Below are positions 53,810 to 63,952 of a stretch of 64,000 nucleotides of DNA, in pieces (the stretch's first letter is position 1; every line of letters begins with the position of its first letter). The translations under genes and the position numbers were made by a program. The DNA is from Aphrocallistes beatrix (lineage: Eukaryota > Porifera > Hexactinellida > Sceptrulophora > Aphrocallistidae), in the NCBI GenBank assembly GCA_963281255.1, contig OY725489.1, forward strand, positions 6,882,523 to 6,946,522. The letters run 5' to 3'. The notes beneath the pieces were generated by a model. It saw only the letters and a list, made by a program, of their open reading frames with translations, was not told the DNA's origin and made no database searches.

Positions 53810-54434
53810 TCCTATTGTTATAATCGATATCGCACGAGAAATCACCAAATTTGTCAATTTGTCAATTTTGATGGGTATGATGACGTCATAACAGAGTAAT
53901 GAGTCTTCATTTTTTGATGATACCATTAAAATTTCAGACTTTGCGATGCGCGCTTGTACTAAATATTATTTCAACCCAAAAATATTTCCGCATAATCTTA
54001 CGTGAAGGTTTAATCTCTGGATACATACAATATATCGCACAAGACAATGAAGACAATGGCAATGACAATGACAATGACGTCATAATTCCATGATGATACG
54101 ACATTTTGATCTGATTCAGAACTTAGTGGAGCCATAGCCAAAATTCAGCTTTCCACGCCTGGCAGTTCAATCAATTCGTTACAGATATCTGTAACGGATT
54201 GATTGGACTGCCTGGCGTGAAAGCTGATTATTGGCATGTTGGAGTCTTTTGGCTAAGGCTCCACTAAGTTCTGAGCTCAGACCAAAATGTCGCCTCATCA
54301 TGGAATTATGACGTCATTGTCATTCTCATTGCCAATGTCTTCATTTTCTTGTGCGATATATTGTATGTCTCCAGAGATTCAACCTTCACGTGAGAGTATG
54401 CGGAAATATTTTTGGGTTGAAATAATATTTAGTA
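53810..54434. mobile_element. HLE-A head-to-head palindrome
   Basis: 53810-53935 is HLE-A body on the minus strand. From GCGCGCTTGTACTAAATATT (about 53948) a palindrome runs to 54442 with ~245-bp arms centred on CAGATATCTG (about 54186). Each arm contains GTAACG-ATTGATTG, TGGAGCC and TGACGTCAT of HLE-A plus a non-HLE segment (TTTCAACCCAAAAATATTTC). Both outer ends are HLE 3' termini; there is no 5' terminus. Confidence 0.82.
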
Positions 54435-54975
54435 CAAGCGCGCTTCGCTTGCTTGCGCTGCGCGGCTTGCGGACACTTTGTGTCCGCAGAGTCGCCCTGG
54501 GGCGCCTGGAGATCCTCAATTTAACCTATTTTGGGGAATTTTTCCTTTATTTAAATATTGTAAGCAAAAGTTAACGAATAATTTCACATATGGATCCGAA
54601 AATATAATATTCTAAATCTACACCACTAAAAACCACATGTCAACTATTGGAAGCTAGTCTCTAGCCTACTTTTGTAATATTTATACTTTATGTATCTATT
54701 GTAAACAAAGGTGAACAAATTAATTATAAAATTTACTCGAAAATATGATATTCGGAATCTACACCTCTGAAAACCCCTTGTCAACCTTTGAAAGCAAGTT
54801 TCTAGCATATTTTTCAAAATTCATCAAATGGTGTGAAATATGTATATAAAGGTGTGAAAATATGCACATAATCTTTTTTATTGCCATACACTATAATACA
54901 TTTAAGATATCAAACATAAGTTGTGGCTTTGAAGTATTTTAATAACAATGACGATCTATTGTAGTGTCATACAAG
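54435..54975 (-). mobile_element. HLE-B copy missing its 5' end
   Basis: 3' end CAAGCGCGCTTCGCTTGC is shared with the palindrome's right edge. GCGGACACTTTGTGTCCGC, two internal units and GGTGTGAAATATG follow, to GACGATCTATTGTAGTGTCA. Confidence 0.8.
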
Positions 54976-55515
54976 TAATTGTAAGAATAATTATTTGAAT
55001 TTGTACTTAAGAATTTTAGTGAATACCCGTTAAATAAATTCTTAGAAGATGAATTTTAATGAATAAACTCCCAGGAGAATTTTCGAAGAATTTGCTTTAA
55101 TCTGGTCTAAATAGTACTTGTGGTAGATAGTGATTAGATTGTGATAACCATTGTATACTTTGTCATCCTTAATATTGTATTATTATAGTTTAAGCTCATA
55201 AATTATGTTACTTAAAGTAATAAAATACCCGAAATATCCCTAAAGAAATTGTTCTTTTTCAATAATAAATCAACAACTATTAATTTCTCGAAATTCTTTC
55301 TTAATTGAAGGCAAATATCACGCATTTTCAGCTAGCTCCGTGGGTGTTGCAATAAGTACATGAGATATTATTTTTTCATGGAAATTCCTCGTCAAAATTT
55401 TAAATTATTTCAGAATATCTTTTCTCTGTAAAACAAATATTATAATGAAAACAGTATTTAAAATTAATGTTTATAATTGTTAGCATTATATATATTATAA
55501 TTTTTTTATCTTTAG
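54976..55515. other. End of the 34-kb intron
   Basis: A short AATTCTTAG/TTTTAGTGAAT patch (about 55005-55075) recalls the foldback arms at 7.5-8.5 kb. The acceptor TTATCTTTAG is at 55515. Confidence 0.5.
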
Positions 55516-55662
55516 GAGTGTTTGCTCTAATCAACGCGTATGCATTTCTAGACTATGTAAAGGGACTAGTGACCAAGAGGGAATTCAACCTACTATTTTA
55601 CTCGCTTATCTTAGTTGCAGCGGGAATTGTATTCCTTTCAGTAATACTTCTTACATGGACAG
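55516..55662 (+). CDS. STT3B: STT3B exon: VFALINAYAFLDYVKGLVTK segment
   Basis: Encodes (G)VFALINAYAFLDYVKGLVTK then REFNLLFYSLILVAAGIVFL and SVILLTWTG. It aligns with the STT3B stretch GVFAL-QAYAFL-Y...T..EF..LF...AAG.VFLSV..LT.TG. Two membrane helices are visible around a charged loop (KGLVTKRE). Phase 1/1, donor GTATTT at 55663. It joins the exon ending at 21445 across 34 kb. Confidence 0.94.
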
Positions 55663-56370
55663 GTATTTTTTATTCATCTTTTCAATTGAATATAAATACG
55701 CCTATCTTGCTCGTTTTATACGGCCGACGGAAACTTGTACCAAGCATGTACCAAAGGTCATCCTTTTGTAAACCGAGTAATTCGAGTGTGCTGATTTCGA
55801 ATTTGATGTTAGATCTTCAGTAACTGTCGTGGTTTAAATGAATTGACCTCCATGGGTAGACCCATTTTAGTATTATTTATGATGCTAAGCAATATAGTAT
55901 TCGAATACTTATGGCCAGGCAGTGTATCACTTCCAATTTTTTAGTTATGACGTCGTTTCTTTTTGAATTTTTCATTTCCTAGCCACAAAAAATGCTTTTA
56001 AAATAAATTTTTCACTATAAATTGTATTGTATTTGCACATGGGTTATCATATCCTAAGAAATGAATTATATGGTTAAATATTTGTGACTCGTATATTATG
56101 GAAAATGACGTCATAGTAAATTACTTTTTCTATTTAATAAAATGAACACTTTTATACTCTTGCTTTACTAGAAGGATTTACTTGAATATATGTGCATCCT
56201 TTCTCACACTAAAATAATTATAACAATTCTTTATTATGAATAGTTTGTAAGTATTTTCAAACAATGCAGCGCACATAAACTTAATAACAAATTTAACAAA
56301 TTTAATTTTACTTAATAACAAGTTTAAGTTTAAATATTGAGCGAATTAACTAAATTATCGATGGACAATT
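55663..56370. other. Start of 8-kb intron; relic MITE end
   Basis: CCCATTTTAGTATTATTTAT to TACTTATGGCCAGGCAGTGTA (about 55858-55926) is an isolated right end of the TA-flanked MITE family. The ORF that runs past the donor is intron read-through. The rest is AT-rich. Confidence 0.55.
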
Positions 56371-56688
56371 ATAATAAATTGTTGCATTATCCTCGCAGCA
56401 CTTGGCTCTTCGTGTGTGACCGTATTTCCTGCACTTTTCGAACACAAATTTTGATCGACATTTAATCAACACCGGGTTGCTCCCTTAGGCCAGCCTAACG
56501 ATTGTATCAATTAACACATTATCTTGAGAAATTTTTCTTGCTTGATTATCCCTATATTTTCGAATTAACTTGTTACACGCTTCGGCCTTCCTCAAAAAGC
56601 ATTTTAATCCATACTCTGACTTCATCTCTCTCAGTATTCCGTCGGAATGGGCCATTAATTTGTGTAAACTTGGTGTTATGCTTACCAA
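56371..56688 (-). pseudogene. Unrecognised ORF with a possible zinc knuckle
   Basis: 67 codons (SLHKLMAHSDGILREMKSEY, GLKCFLRKAEACNKLIRKYR, DNQARKISQDNV) to a stop at 56485, with an open continuation containing FVFEKCRKYGHTRRAKC. The composition looks coding. I cannot name the family. It adjoins the left repeat array of the outer nested element and may be part of that element. Confidence 0.35.
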
Positions 56689-56830
56689 AAAAAATCGAAT
56701 CGAATTTGGGCATGTTGTCGTTAGTTCGAATCGAATTTGGGCATGTAGTCGTTAGTTCGAATTGGAATTTGAGCATGTAGTCGTTAGTTCGAATCGAATT
56801 TGGGCATGTAGTCGTTAATTAGAATCGGAT
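56689..56830. repeat. ~32-bp tandem repeats, left array
   Basis: Four to five units of GTTAGTTCGAATCGAATTTG then GGCATGTAGTC. The inverse of this array lies at 63190-63390, so the pair bounds a ~6.7-kb nested block. Confidence 0.75.
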
Positions 56831-57225
56831 TTGGACGTAAATAGGGAGTTGTAATTTGTGGGGACGCAGCATTAGTTCGGATAGATTTTCAATGTAGTAC
56901 TGTCATTGAGTGGCATTTGGAAGAGATATAAGAACTGAGGGAAAAGAAGCATTTTCTTTAGAGAATAGTAGAAAATTGAGGATGAAAAAGGCATTTCTGA
57001 ACGAAGGGGGTAGTTGAGTGCTATTATGGAGAGCTATTTATAAGAACTGAGGGAAAAGCAGCATTTTCTGCTGAGAATATGAGAAATTGGAGAAACTTGT
57101 AACAATTGTATTAGATGAAATTCGTACCTCAAAAGTACGTTGTTAACTTCGGTGTTATCAACAAATAATACATTGGTAATATATTCGAACTAATGGCAGT
57201 ACATTGAAAATATATTCAAACAACT
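56831..57225. other. Interior of the outer element
   Basis: Contains a ~115-bp-spaced direct repeat of TAAGAACTGAGGGAAAAG and GCATTTTCT. No gene. Confidence 0.5.
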
Positions 57226-57429
57226 TAGGTCATTTCAAAAGTCCTGATCACTATTGATTTTTGACAGCTAGTGTATATCGAATGCACCCATTAATATAAT
57301 CCAGATAGCATTACCCATTCTCTCCTAATATCTAAAAGAAATTTTAAGATAGCATAAGTATTTTTCTTATAATCATCATTTCAATCTTGACAGTTTTGGC
57401 TACTTATACATTTATGGCTTCAAAATCGT

Positions 57430-58369
57430 CAGTTATTGAACAATACAAAGGGCGTATATCAAGTTTCGTTCACTGCTAAAAGATTCGAACAGGAACATCC
57501 ACAATGATCTCGTGGAAGTTTGTGGAGATCAAGCACTTGCTTATTCCACGGTTAGGAGATAGGCTCAACTATTCAGAGAGGGAAGAGACAGCATTGAAGA
57601 TGAGCCTCGGACTGGTAGGCCTAAATCTGCAACTTGTGAACCCTCAATTGAGTTGGTAGGTGAATTTCTTCGAAATGACCCTTGCTGCTCTATTGAAGAG
57701 ATTTCTAAGTGTACGGACATCTCACGGGAAGTATTTACTGCATTCTGAAGGAAGATCTCGGAGTAAGGAAGGTTTGCGCTCGGTGGGTGCCGTATTTGCT
57801 GTCAGAGGCCCAGTTGAAACAGAGGGTAGAATGTTGTGAAAATCTTCTTCTACAGTACGAAAAATTTGATGCAAGGCGACTCTATGAGATAGTAACCATA
57901 GATAAAATTTAGATATACTATTCACAACCTAAATCCAAGGAAAAATCTAAGTGTTGGCTGCATCTGGGCGAACCCCTAAAAACCGCGTCCAGATTTCCGT
58001 TCCAAGAAGTTAATGTACGCAATTGCATTTGACGCCAACGGCCCAATTGCTCAAGTTTGCGTTTCGAATGGCCAGAATGTTACTGGAGACTCTCGCAGAA
58101 GTCAGTAAACACTACGCAGAGCGTCGGCCGAGAACTGGTCCTCGTGGATTAAAACCGCTACATTATAATGCCAGTAGCCATAAAACTAAACAAGTCGCCG
58201 CATACATCAAAGATATAGGGATGCAAACATTGAATCATCCTCCCTATTCCCCTGACCTAATTCCTTGTGACTTCTGGTTGTTTTAAAGCTGAAAAGTCAT
58301 CTCTCTGATAAAGAGTTCACTAGTCGAATGGAGATCGGAATCGCCGTTCATAAGTACCTGAAATCGATC
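57430..58369 (+). pseudogene. Mariner transposase, 5' part
   Basis: Frames show DEPRTGRPKSAT (linker GRPR-like), DISREVFTAF-like HTH, ARRLYEIVTIDK (catalytic GDE region with D kept, GDE changed), FRSKKLMYAIAFDANGPIAQ, then HYNASSHKTKQVAAY and NHPPYSPDLIPCDFWLF. The second catalytic Asp (normally D-N-A) reads Y-N-A. Many stops. The C-terminus continues after the hAT at 62997 (KKCIRVKGDKGDYFEN). Confidence 0.88.
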
Positions 58370-59985
58370 CCATAGACCAGTGGTTCCCAAACTTTTTAGA
58401 ATGATTCCCCCCCTTTTGCAATGTTTAATAGAGTATCCCCCCCATCTCAAAAGACATTGTAAATTGACTGAATAAATATAATATTAAATTTGTTGTTTGT
58501 ATGTTAATTAATAATATTGCTAATGAGATGGATGTGCTTGTTTGATTTTGTTCTTCACTATGTAGTCAATTCTTGGTGAAGTTGAACTAAGCGCAACTCG
58601 AATATCTGGCTCCACATTTAACCTGTTCCTATTCTTAGTTTTGATGACACTCATTTGGCTAAATGCAACCTCACACTCCCAAGACGTTGGAAAACCCACC
58701 AGTAGTTTTACTGCTTCTTTCACAAGGAGAGGATATTCACCTAAACGTGCGATCCAAAACTCTGCTAGTGGGACTTGATCAAATTCTATCTTTAGAGAGG
58801 AATGAGCTCGCAGTGAAATATATTCTTCTTTCAAACTGAACTGATCATCATCGATGTGGTCTGCTGTGGATTGAACAAACGGAAATTGAACCCACTGCTT
58901 AATTTTGAACATCTCGAAGTCATCATCAAAATAATTTTTCAAGTGTTTATTTAGTATTTCAATGTGCTCTGAGATCAGATATCTAAAGGTACACTCCAGT
59001 TTTTCTGATTCAAGATAGTGTTGAAGATGTTGAAAATGTTCTAGCTGTCCACGATCCACTCTTCTTTGCCATAGTTTCAATTTTTCAAAGAATGCAGTCA
59101 GCTTATCACTAACCTCAAACATTGTAATGTTTCTCCCTTGAAGTGACTTGTTAATAGTATTTAAAGCTGAGAAAATGTCTGTAAGATATGCAACTTTGGC
59201 GACGAAATCACTATCTTTGAAGCAATAGCCCAGACGATGACCCTTGTAGTCAAGGAAATCTGCTATTTCGGATCTCAACTCGAACACACGCAGAACTGCT
59301 TTACCTCGTGACAACCATCTGACTGCAGTAAAACTTAAAAGCCTTTCATACTCAGCTTCATTATCTTGACACAGTTGGGTAAAAAGACTGCAGAATAGGA
59401 ATTCCGTCTTCATATTGTCATGATCAATATATCGAACATATGAGATAAGCTGGGAAAGGGATTCAACATCTGTAGATTCATCGAGTTGGATCGCGAATAC
59501 TGGGCTTTTATTAATGGCTGCAACAACTTGATCTTCGATATCCTCGTCAAGATGCAATAAACGCCGTTGGATTGTACTATTTGATAATGACACCTGAGCT
59601 ACTTTCTTTGAATGATCTTCTCCTAGCATCCTTTTGACAATAATTTCCACACACGGGGCTATGGGAGTTTCACCAATGGTGTGAGGTTTCTTTGCCTTGG
59701 CAATCGTTTGGGAAATTTCATAGGATGCTGCCAACGCAGCCTCATTTTGCTGTTGAAATCTTCCTGTTGAATCAAAACGTGCAGCTTTAAGAGAGCGTTC
59801 TAAGTGCTGAAGGGACCTGAGATCTTTGTGTACATATGTTGGATGAACACTCTCCAAATGCGCCTTAAGTTTATTAGGCCTCATGCTATCAGCTGTCAGC
59901 ACTTTATGGCAAATCACGCATTGTAGCTTTTGTATTCCTCCAATTGTGATGCTTGTAAATCCCAGTTCCAGGTAGTTGTCATTAT

Positions 59986-62014
59986 AGTCAGGTCAATATG
60001 ATACATGACCCCAAAGGAATTGCAAGAAATTGTTTTATTGCATTTTTCCGTTGTATCATGTCTTAGGAGTAACATACTAAAAGTTTACCGAAATCGGAGT
60101 ATCGGAAAGTGATTTGCCACGACCCCGTCGTTGACCCAGGACTATACAAATCGCCGGTTTTGAAAACAGAGTTTAACCTTTCAAATGATTGCAAATCAGT
60201 TTTTTATTGTCATATTCGTGCTCAGCATCAAATTTCCGGCAATTTGATATATATATTGACTATATTTTGAGCAAAAAATTTTGGGCCCTCCCTAGCAACA
60301 GCCTGGAATGTAAAAATTCCGATCTCCAAATTTGGTGTAAACCATATCGAGTGACCCCTTGTTTTTCTCGGCTATGCTTGCTGAGTACGAATTTCTTAAT
60401 ATAAATAGTCTAAACGTTTGTTCTTAAATATTATGGTTTGCGACTGGTGGTATTCATGTATTTTTAGCATAGATGAATTGATATGTTCATATTTCAATAC
60501 CATCTTCGGTTTCATCATCCGATGCAATTCCTTCTTTCATATAGCCAATGTTGTTATCTTGGCATCGTCCGCATGCTTGAGAACAGTTGAGTCCTTGTTT
60601 TCTGCAGCTACACCTGATACTACGTACTAGACCCTGTGGAACAGTTACAGTGGATCATTTTCAGGAGTGCCGGGTGCAGAGTGACCTCCATACCATCAGC
60701 CATGCCCATCCACATCTTCATCTGGAAATAGCACCTCAAAAAGTGAAATTTCGTGGCGGAGACTGTAGTAATAAGGAGGATTCCCTTTCCAATCAAGCCA
60801 ACAAACAGCCCCTCATCCGTCTCATTTCTGAACGTATGAGAGAACAAGGGTGCCATGTAATACAGGCTGAGGAGGATGCCGATGTTGACTTTGTGAAGGC
60901 AGCAGTATCAATGGCCTCCTCCAAGACAACAACTCTCATAGGCGAGGATACGGATCTATTGGTTATGTTGTTGCAATACACTCCTAACAACAATGCAAAT
61001 AAGATATACGTACTTCCGCTCGGATAAAGGGAAACCAACCGTAGTGTATGACATCAAAGTGATAAAGCAGGTGCTTGCGGACAAAATCTGCCACAGCCTG
61101 CTTTTTCTGCATGCATTCACCGGGTGTGACGCCACTTCCAGCATTTTCGAGCTCGGAAAGAAGTCTGCTCTGTACAAGTTCAAGTTCAAAGAGGATTCCA
61201 TTTTAAAAACCTGATGCTAGGGTGTTTTCTGCACCAAACCAAGACCCAGTTGTGATAGAAAGCACTGGTTATAAAGTTATGATCGCGTTGTTCAATGCAA
61301 AACCTGGGGACAGTCTTCGCGAGTTGAGATACACTATCCTCTGCAAGAAATTGAATGCAAAAGCTTCGCTACACCCGAAAGACTGTCACCTACAGCCACC
61401 ACGAATTTCACTCTCTGAGGTGCTATTTCCAGGTGATGATGTGGATGAGCACGGCTGATGGTATGGAGGTTACCGAATGGGGATGGAACTGCCAAGATAA
61501 CAGCCTAATCCCAGTCATGTTGGACAGTAACCCTGCACCCGAAGCACTCTTCAAAATGATCCACTGGAACTGTTCCACAGGCTATAATAGTCTCAGATAT
61601 AGCCACAGAAAACAAGGACTCATCTGTTCTCAAGCATGCTGACGATGCCAAGATAACAACATTGGCAATATGAAAGAAGGAATTGCATCGGATGATAAAA
61701 CCGAAGAAATTGAAATGTGAGCATATCAATTCGTCTATTTATCCATCTATGCCACCTAAATTTTCTATTCTTATGTTTCATAGGAATTAAAGGGACAAAA
61801 TAAAAATTTATGGGTATATTTACTGTTAAAAATAAATGAATACCACCAGTCTCAAACCATAATATTTAAAAACAAACGTTTAGACTATTTATATTAAGAA
61901 ATTCGTACTCAGCAAGCATAGCCGAGAAACATGATACAACGGAAAAATGCAATAAAACAATTTCTTGCAATTTTTTTGGGGTTGGGACTGTTTGCTTACT
62001 ATTTTGACCTGACT
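59986..62014. mobile_element. Foldback element with captured PIN/XPG-like ORF, 5-bp duplication
   Basis: Ends AGTCAGGTCA and TGACCTGACT, with ATTAT on both sides (59981-59985, 62015-62019). Arms 59986-60771 and 61395-62014 pair imperfectly but extensively (AATTGCAAGAAATTGTTTTA, GCTTGCTGAGTACGAATTTC, ATCCGATGCAATTCCTTCTT). The left arm has ~300 bp extra (about 60065-60360). Each arm contains the 3' end of the same gene, in opposite orientation. Confidence 0.85.
60772..61700 (+). pseudogene. PIN/XPG-like nuclease-fold protein of a mobile family
   Basis: Frames in order: LIRLISERMREQGCHVIQAE, DADVDFVKAAVSMASS, TTTLIGEDTDLLVMLLQYTP; shift at about 61010 to FRSDKGKPTVVYDIKVIKQV and LHAFTGCDATSSIFELGKKS; shift to MIALFNAK and LRYTILCKKLNAKASLHPKD; then TEWGWNCQDNSLIPVMLDSN, PAPEALFKMIHWNCSTG and a Cys-rich end with some Cys lost. 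The GEDTDLLV and TGCD-TS acidic motifs are those of a PIN-like nuclease family common in animal mobile elements. Four frames, so dead. The start is lost in the left arm. Function in the element is unknown. Confidence 0.6.
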
Positions 62015-62400
62015 ATTATACTTTCGTTTCTTTGCTGCCATAGCCATAATTAAATAATTTTGTTATAATTTCATCCTGTGGGTAAGCATATATATAGTGC
62101 CTTCAATGTATATTGTTTTTGGTTTGGCGAATCCTTGAAATGGCATGATCTTAATCACAATAACATAATAGGTTTCTGGTTAGTTCTGTAGTTGTCGTTG
62201 AGTGTGAAATTGATATTTAACTTTAATCATAGCTGTGAAATGAATAATTTGTGATCTTATTTCTGAAACTACGATTTGAAATCTTAATAGGAAATAAATC
62301 ACGACTCTAAGTCTGCATTGGTCGCATTGTACTATTTTCGAGTGAGTGGATGATCATACAATATAATATTTAGAAATTTAGTTTTGAGATTTCTTAATCA

Positions 62401-62936
62401 CAAGCGCGCTTCGCTTGCTTGCGCTACGCGGCTGGCGGACACTTCGTGTCCGCCGGAGGCTCACTTCGGGCGCCTGAAGGTGACATTGGTTAATTATTAG
62501 GGAGAAATCATCTCTAAATATGTGCATCTTAGTTTTAAAATCGATATCACTCGAAAAATCACCAAATTTGTCAATTTTTAAAATTTTGATGAGTAATGAT
62601 GACGTCATAACAAAGTGATGAGTCATCACTTTTTGGTGATAGTTACATCATATGTGAGGCATGTTAGTATACAGATTCTATTAAAATTTCAGCCTTCTAT
62701 CTCCTATAATGATTGAGTTATGCCCGAATAACGCTGTTGCTTAACTTTTAAAAATGTGACAATGACGTCGTAATTCCATGATGAGTCGACATTTTGCTCT
62801 GAGCTCAGAACTTACTGGAGCCATAGCCAAAAGACTCCCACATGCCAAAAATCAGCCTTCTACGCCTGGCAGTTTCTTCAATCAATTCGATACATATATA
62901 TATATACACACATTAATCGAGTTTTAATAGTAAGGA
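62401..62936 (-). mobile_element. HLE-A copy, complete (536 bp), inside the hAT
   Basis: CAAGCGCGCTTCGCTTGC at 62401 to AGTAAGGA at 62936, with A and T as the flanking bases on its own strand and no duplication. Well-preserved hairpins, one TGACGTCA and TGAGTCA. Among the most recent insertions here. Confidence 0.88.
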
Positions 62937-63189
62937 TATCATTCCCCCCCTCAAAATGATCAAATTCCCCCCAGTTTGGGAACCACTGCCATAGACGGAG
63001 TATAAAAAGACATTCCGCTGCTGGGTAGACCGTCTAAAAAAGTGTATTCGCGTCAAGGGAGACAAGGGAGACTATTTCGAAAATATGTAATTAAATAACA
63101 CATCAGTCGTTGCTTAGTATAATTGGTGGGGGGTGATCAGTACTTTTGAAATGACCTAAGTATTGACATTATTTTTATAATTAATTCGA

Positions 63190-63390
63190 ACTAATGATAA
63201 TGAGTATATGTCCAAATTCGATTCGAAATAACGACTACATGGCCAAATTCTAATTCGAACTAACGACTACATGCCCAAATTCTAACTCTAACTAACGACT
63301 ACATGCCCAAATTCTAATTCGAACTAACGACTACATGCAAAATTCGAACTAACGACTACTGTGAAATTCGAACTAATGCGCGCGCCTCTT
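63190..63390. repeat. ~32-bp tandem repeats, right array (inverted)
   Basis: Five to six units of AACTAACGACTACATGCCCA with AATTCTAATTCG, the inverse of 56689-56830. The last unit ends at TTCGAACTAATGCGCGCG. Confidence 0.75.
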
Positions 63391-63651
63391 TACGTACTGT
63401 GTCACATCTGTTTATTTTTCATTGAAGTTGTGACTCAATATTTAATTTGATTGCCATATTTCGGAGGTTGGCGTATTTCAGAGGTCACGCTTTTAGAGTT
63501 TTACTTAATTACATATAATGAAGTGTTCAAATACTTTTGTCCGGATAGTGTAATTCTTTGATATTTTTTCAAATATCTATCCCTTGCTCCTTTTGGAGCT
63601 AATATTACCACTTTCATTTGCATGTTTTATGTTATTTTCAACTTCTGATAG
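63391..63651. other. End of 8-kb intron
   Basis: GTGTTCAAATACTTTTGTCC, then GGATAGTGTA (to 63552), is another lone right end of the TA-flanked MITE family. The acceptor CTGATAG is at 63651. Confidence 0.6.
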
Positions 63652-63855
63652 GTTATGTTGCCCCATGGAGTGGTAGATTTTACTCGTTGTGGGACACTGG
63701 ATATGCTAAGATCCATATTCCTATAATCGCTTCCGTTTCTGAACACCAGCCAACAACATGGGCTGCTTTCTTCTTCGATCTACACATTCTCATATGCGTT
63801 TTTCCGTCAGGAATCTGGATCGTGCTTAGAAGGATTACTGATGAGAGAGTATTTT
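63652..63855 (+). CDS. STT3B: STT3B exon: SVSEHQPTTW catalytic-loop segment
   Basis: Encodes (G)YVAPWSGRFYSLWDTGYAKI, HIPIIASVSEHQPTTWAAFF, FDLHILICVFPSGIWIVLRR and ITDERVF. It holds the eukaryotic SVSE motif (63731-63742), the counterpart of bacterial TIXE. Its Glu contacts metal and peptide at the active site on the luminal loop EL5. All motif residues are intact. APWSGRFYSLWDTGYAKIHI is the STT3B form; STT3A has [20 protein letters not shown]. Phase 1/1, donor GTGAGT at 63856. Confidence 0.97.
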
Positions 63856-63952
63856 GTGAGTTTTTCAATTTTATATTATCTTAATTCTTCCTAATTTGTA
63901 ATTGAAACTTTTAAAATATAAATATATGTACTTTAACATTTGTACGTTTTAG

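Larger units (their letters stand above)
58520..62047 (-). pseudogene. hAT transposase (BED finger, DDE core, hATC), split by insertion
   Basis: The largest frame in the window. The start is ATG at 62047 (MAMAAKKRKYN). A foldback insertion follows, and the frame resumes at 59980 and runs uninterrupted to the stop at 58520. Visible parts: BED zinc finger (C-V-I-C ... KLKAHLESVHP), core with PVFAIQLDESTD (first acidic residue), FTAVRWLSRG and VFELRSEI, and the C-terminal hATC dimerisation region (FWIARLGEYPLLVKEAVKLL, CEVAFSQMSVIKTKNRNRLN). It is closest in layout to ZBED5/SCAND3-type hATs. Between FLFCSLF and TQLCQDNEAEYERLL about 100 residues usual in the family, including the region of the second catalytic Asp, are missing in frame. 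So it was probably already inactive. Confidence 0.9.
58378..62988 (-). mobile_element. hAT transposon (4611 bp as found, 8-bp duplication)
   Basis: Ends CAGTGGTTCCCAAACTTTTT and inverse CAGTGGTTCCCAAACTGGGG. CCATAGAC flanks both sides (58370-58377 and 62989-62996), a perfect 8-bp hAT duplication. Without the nested foldback (2029 bp) and HLE-A (536 bp) it would be about 2.0 kb. Confidence 0.95.
57228..63156 (+). mobile_element. Mariner (about 1.3 kb) split by a hAT insertion
   Basis: GGTCATTTCAAAAGTCCTGA at 57228 and the inverse of GGTCATTTCAAAAGTACTGA ending at 63156, with TA at both edges. Without the 4.6-kb hAT insert and its duplication, it is about 1310 bp, a normal mariner length. Confidence 0.9.

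Noticed and set aside
60620-61201. Minus-strand ORFs in the PIN/XPG-like region
   Set aside because: Antisense to the recognised motifs, except for the part inside the left arm, which is the inverted copy of the 3' end and is described with the foldback.
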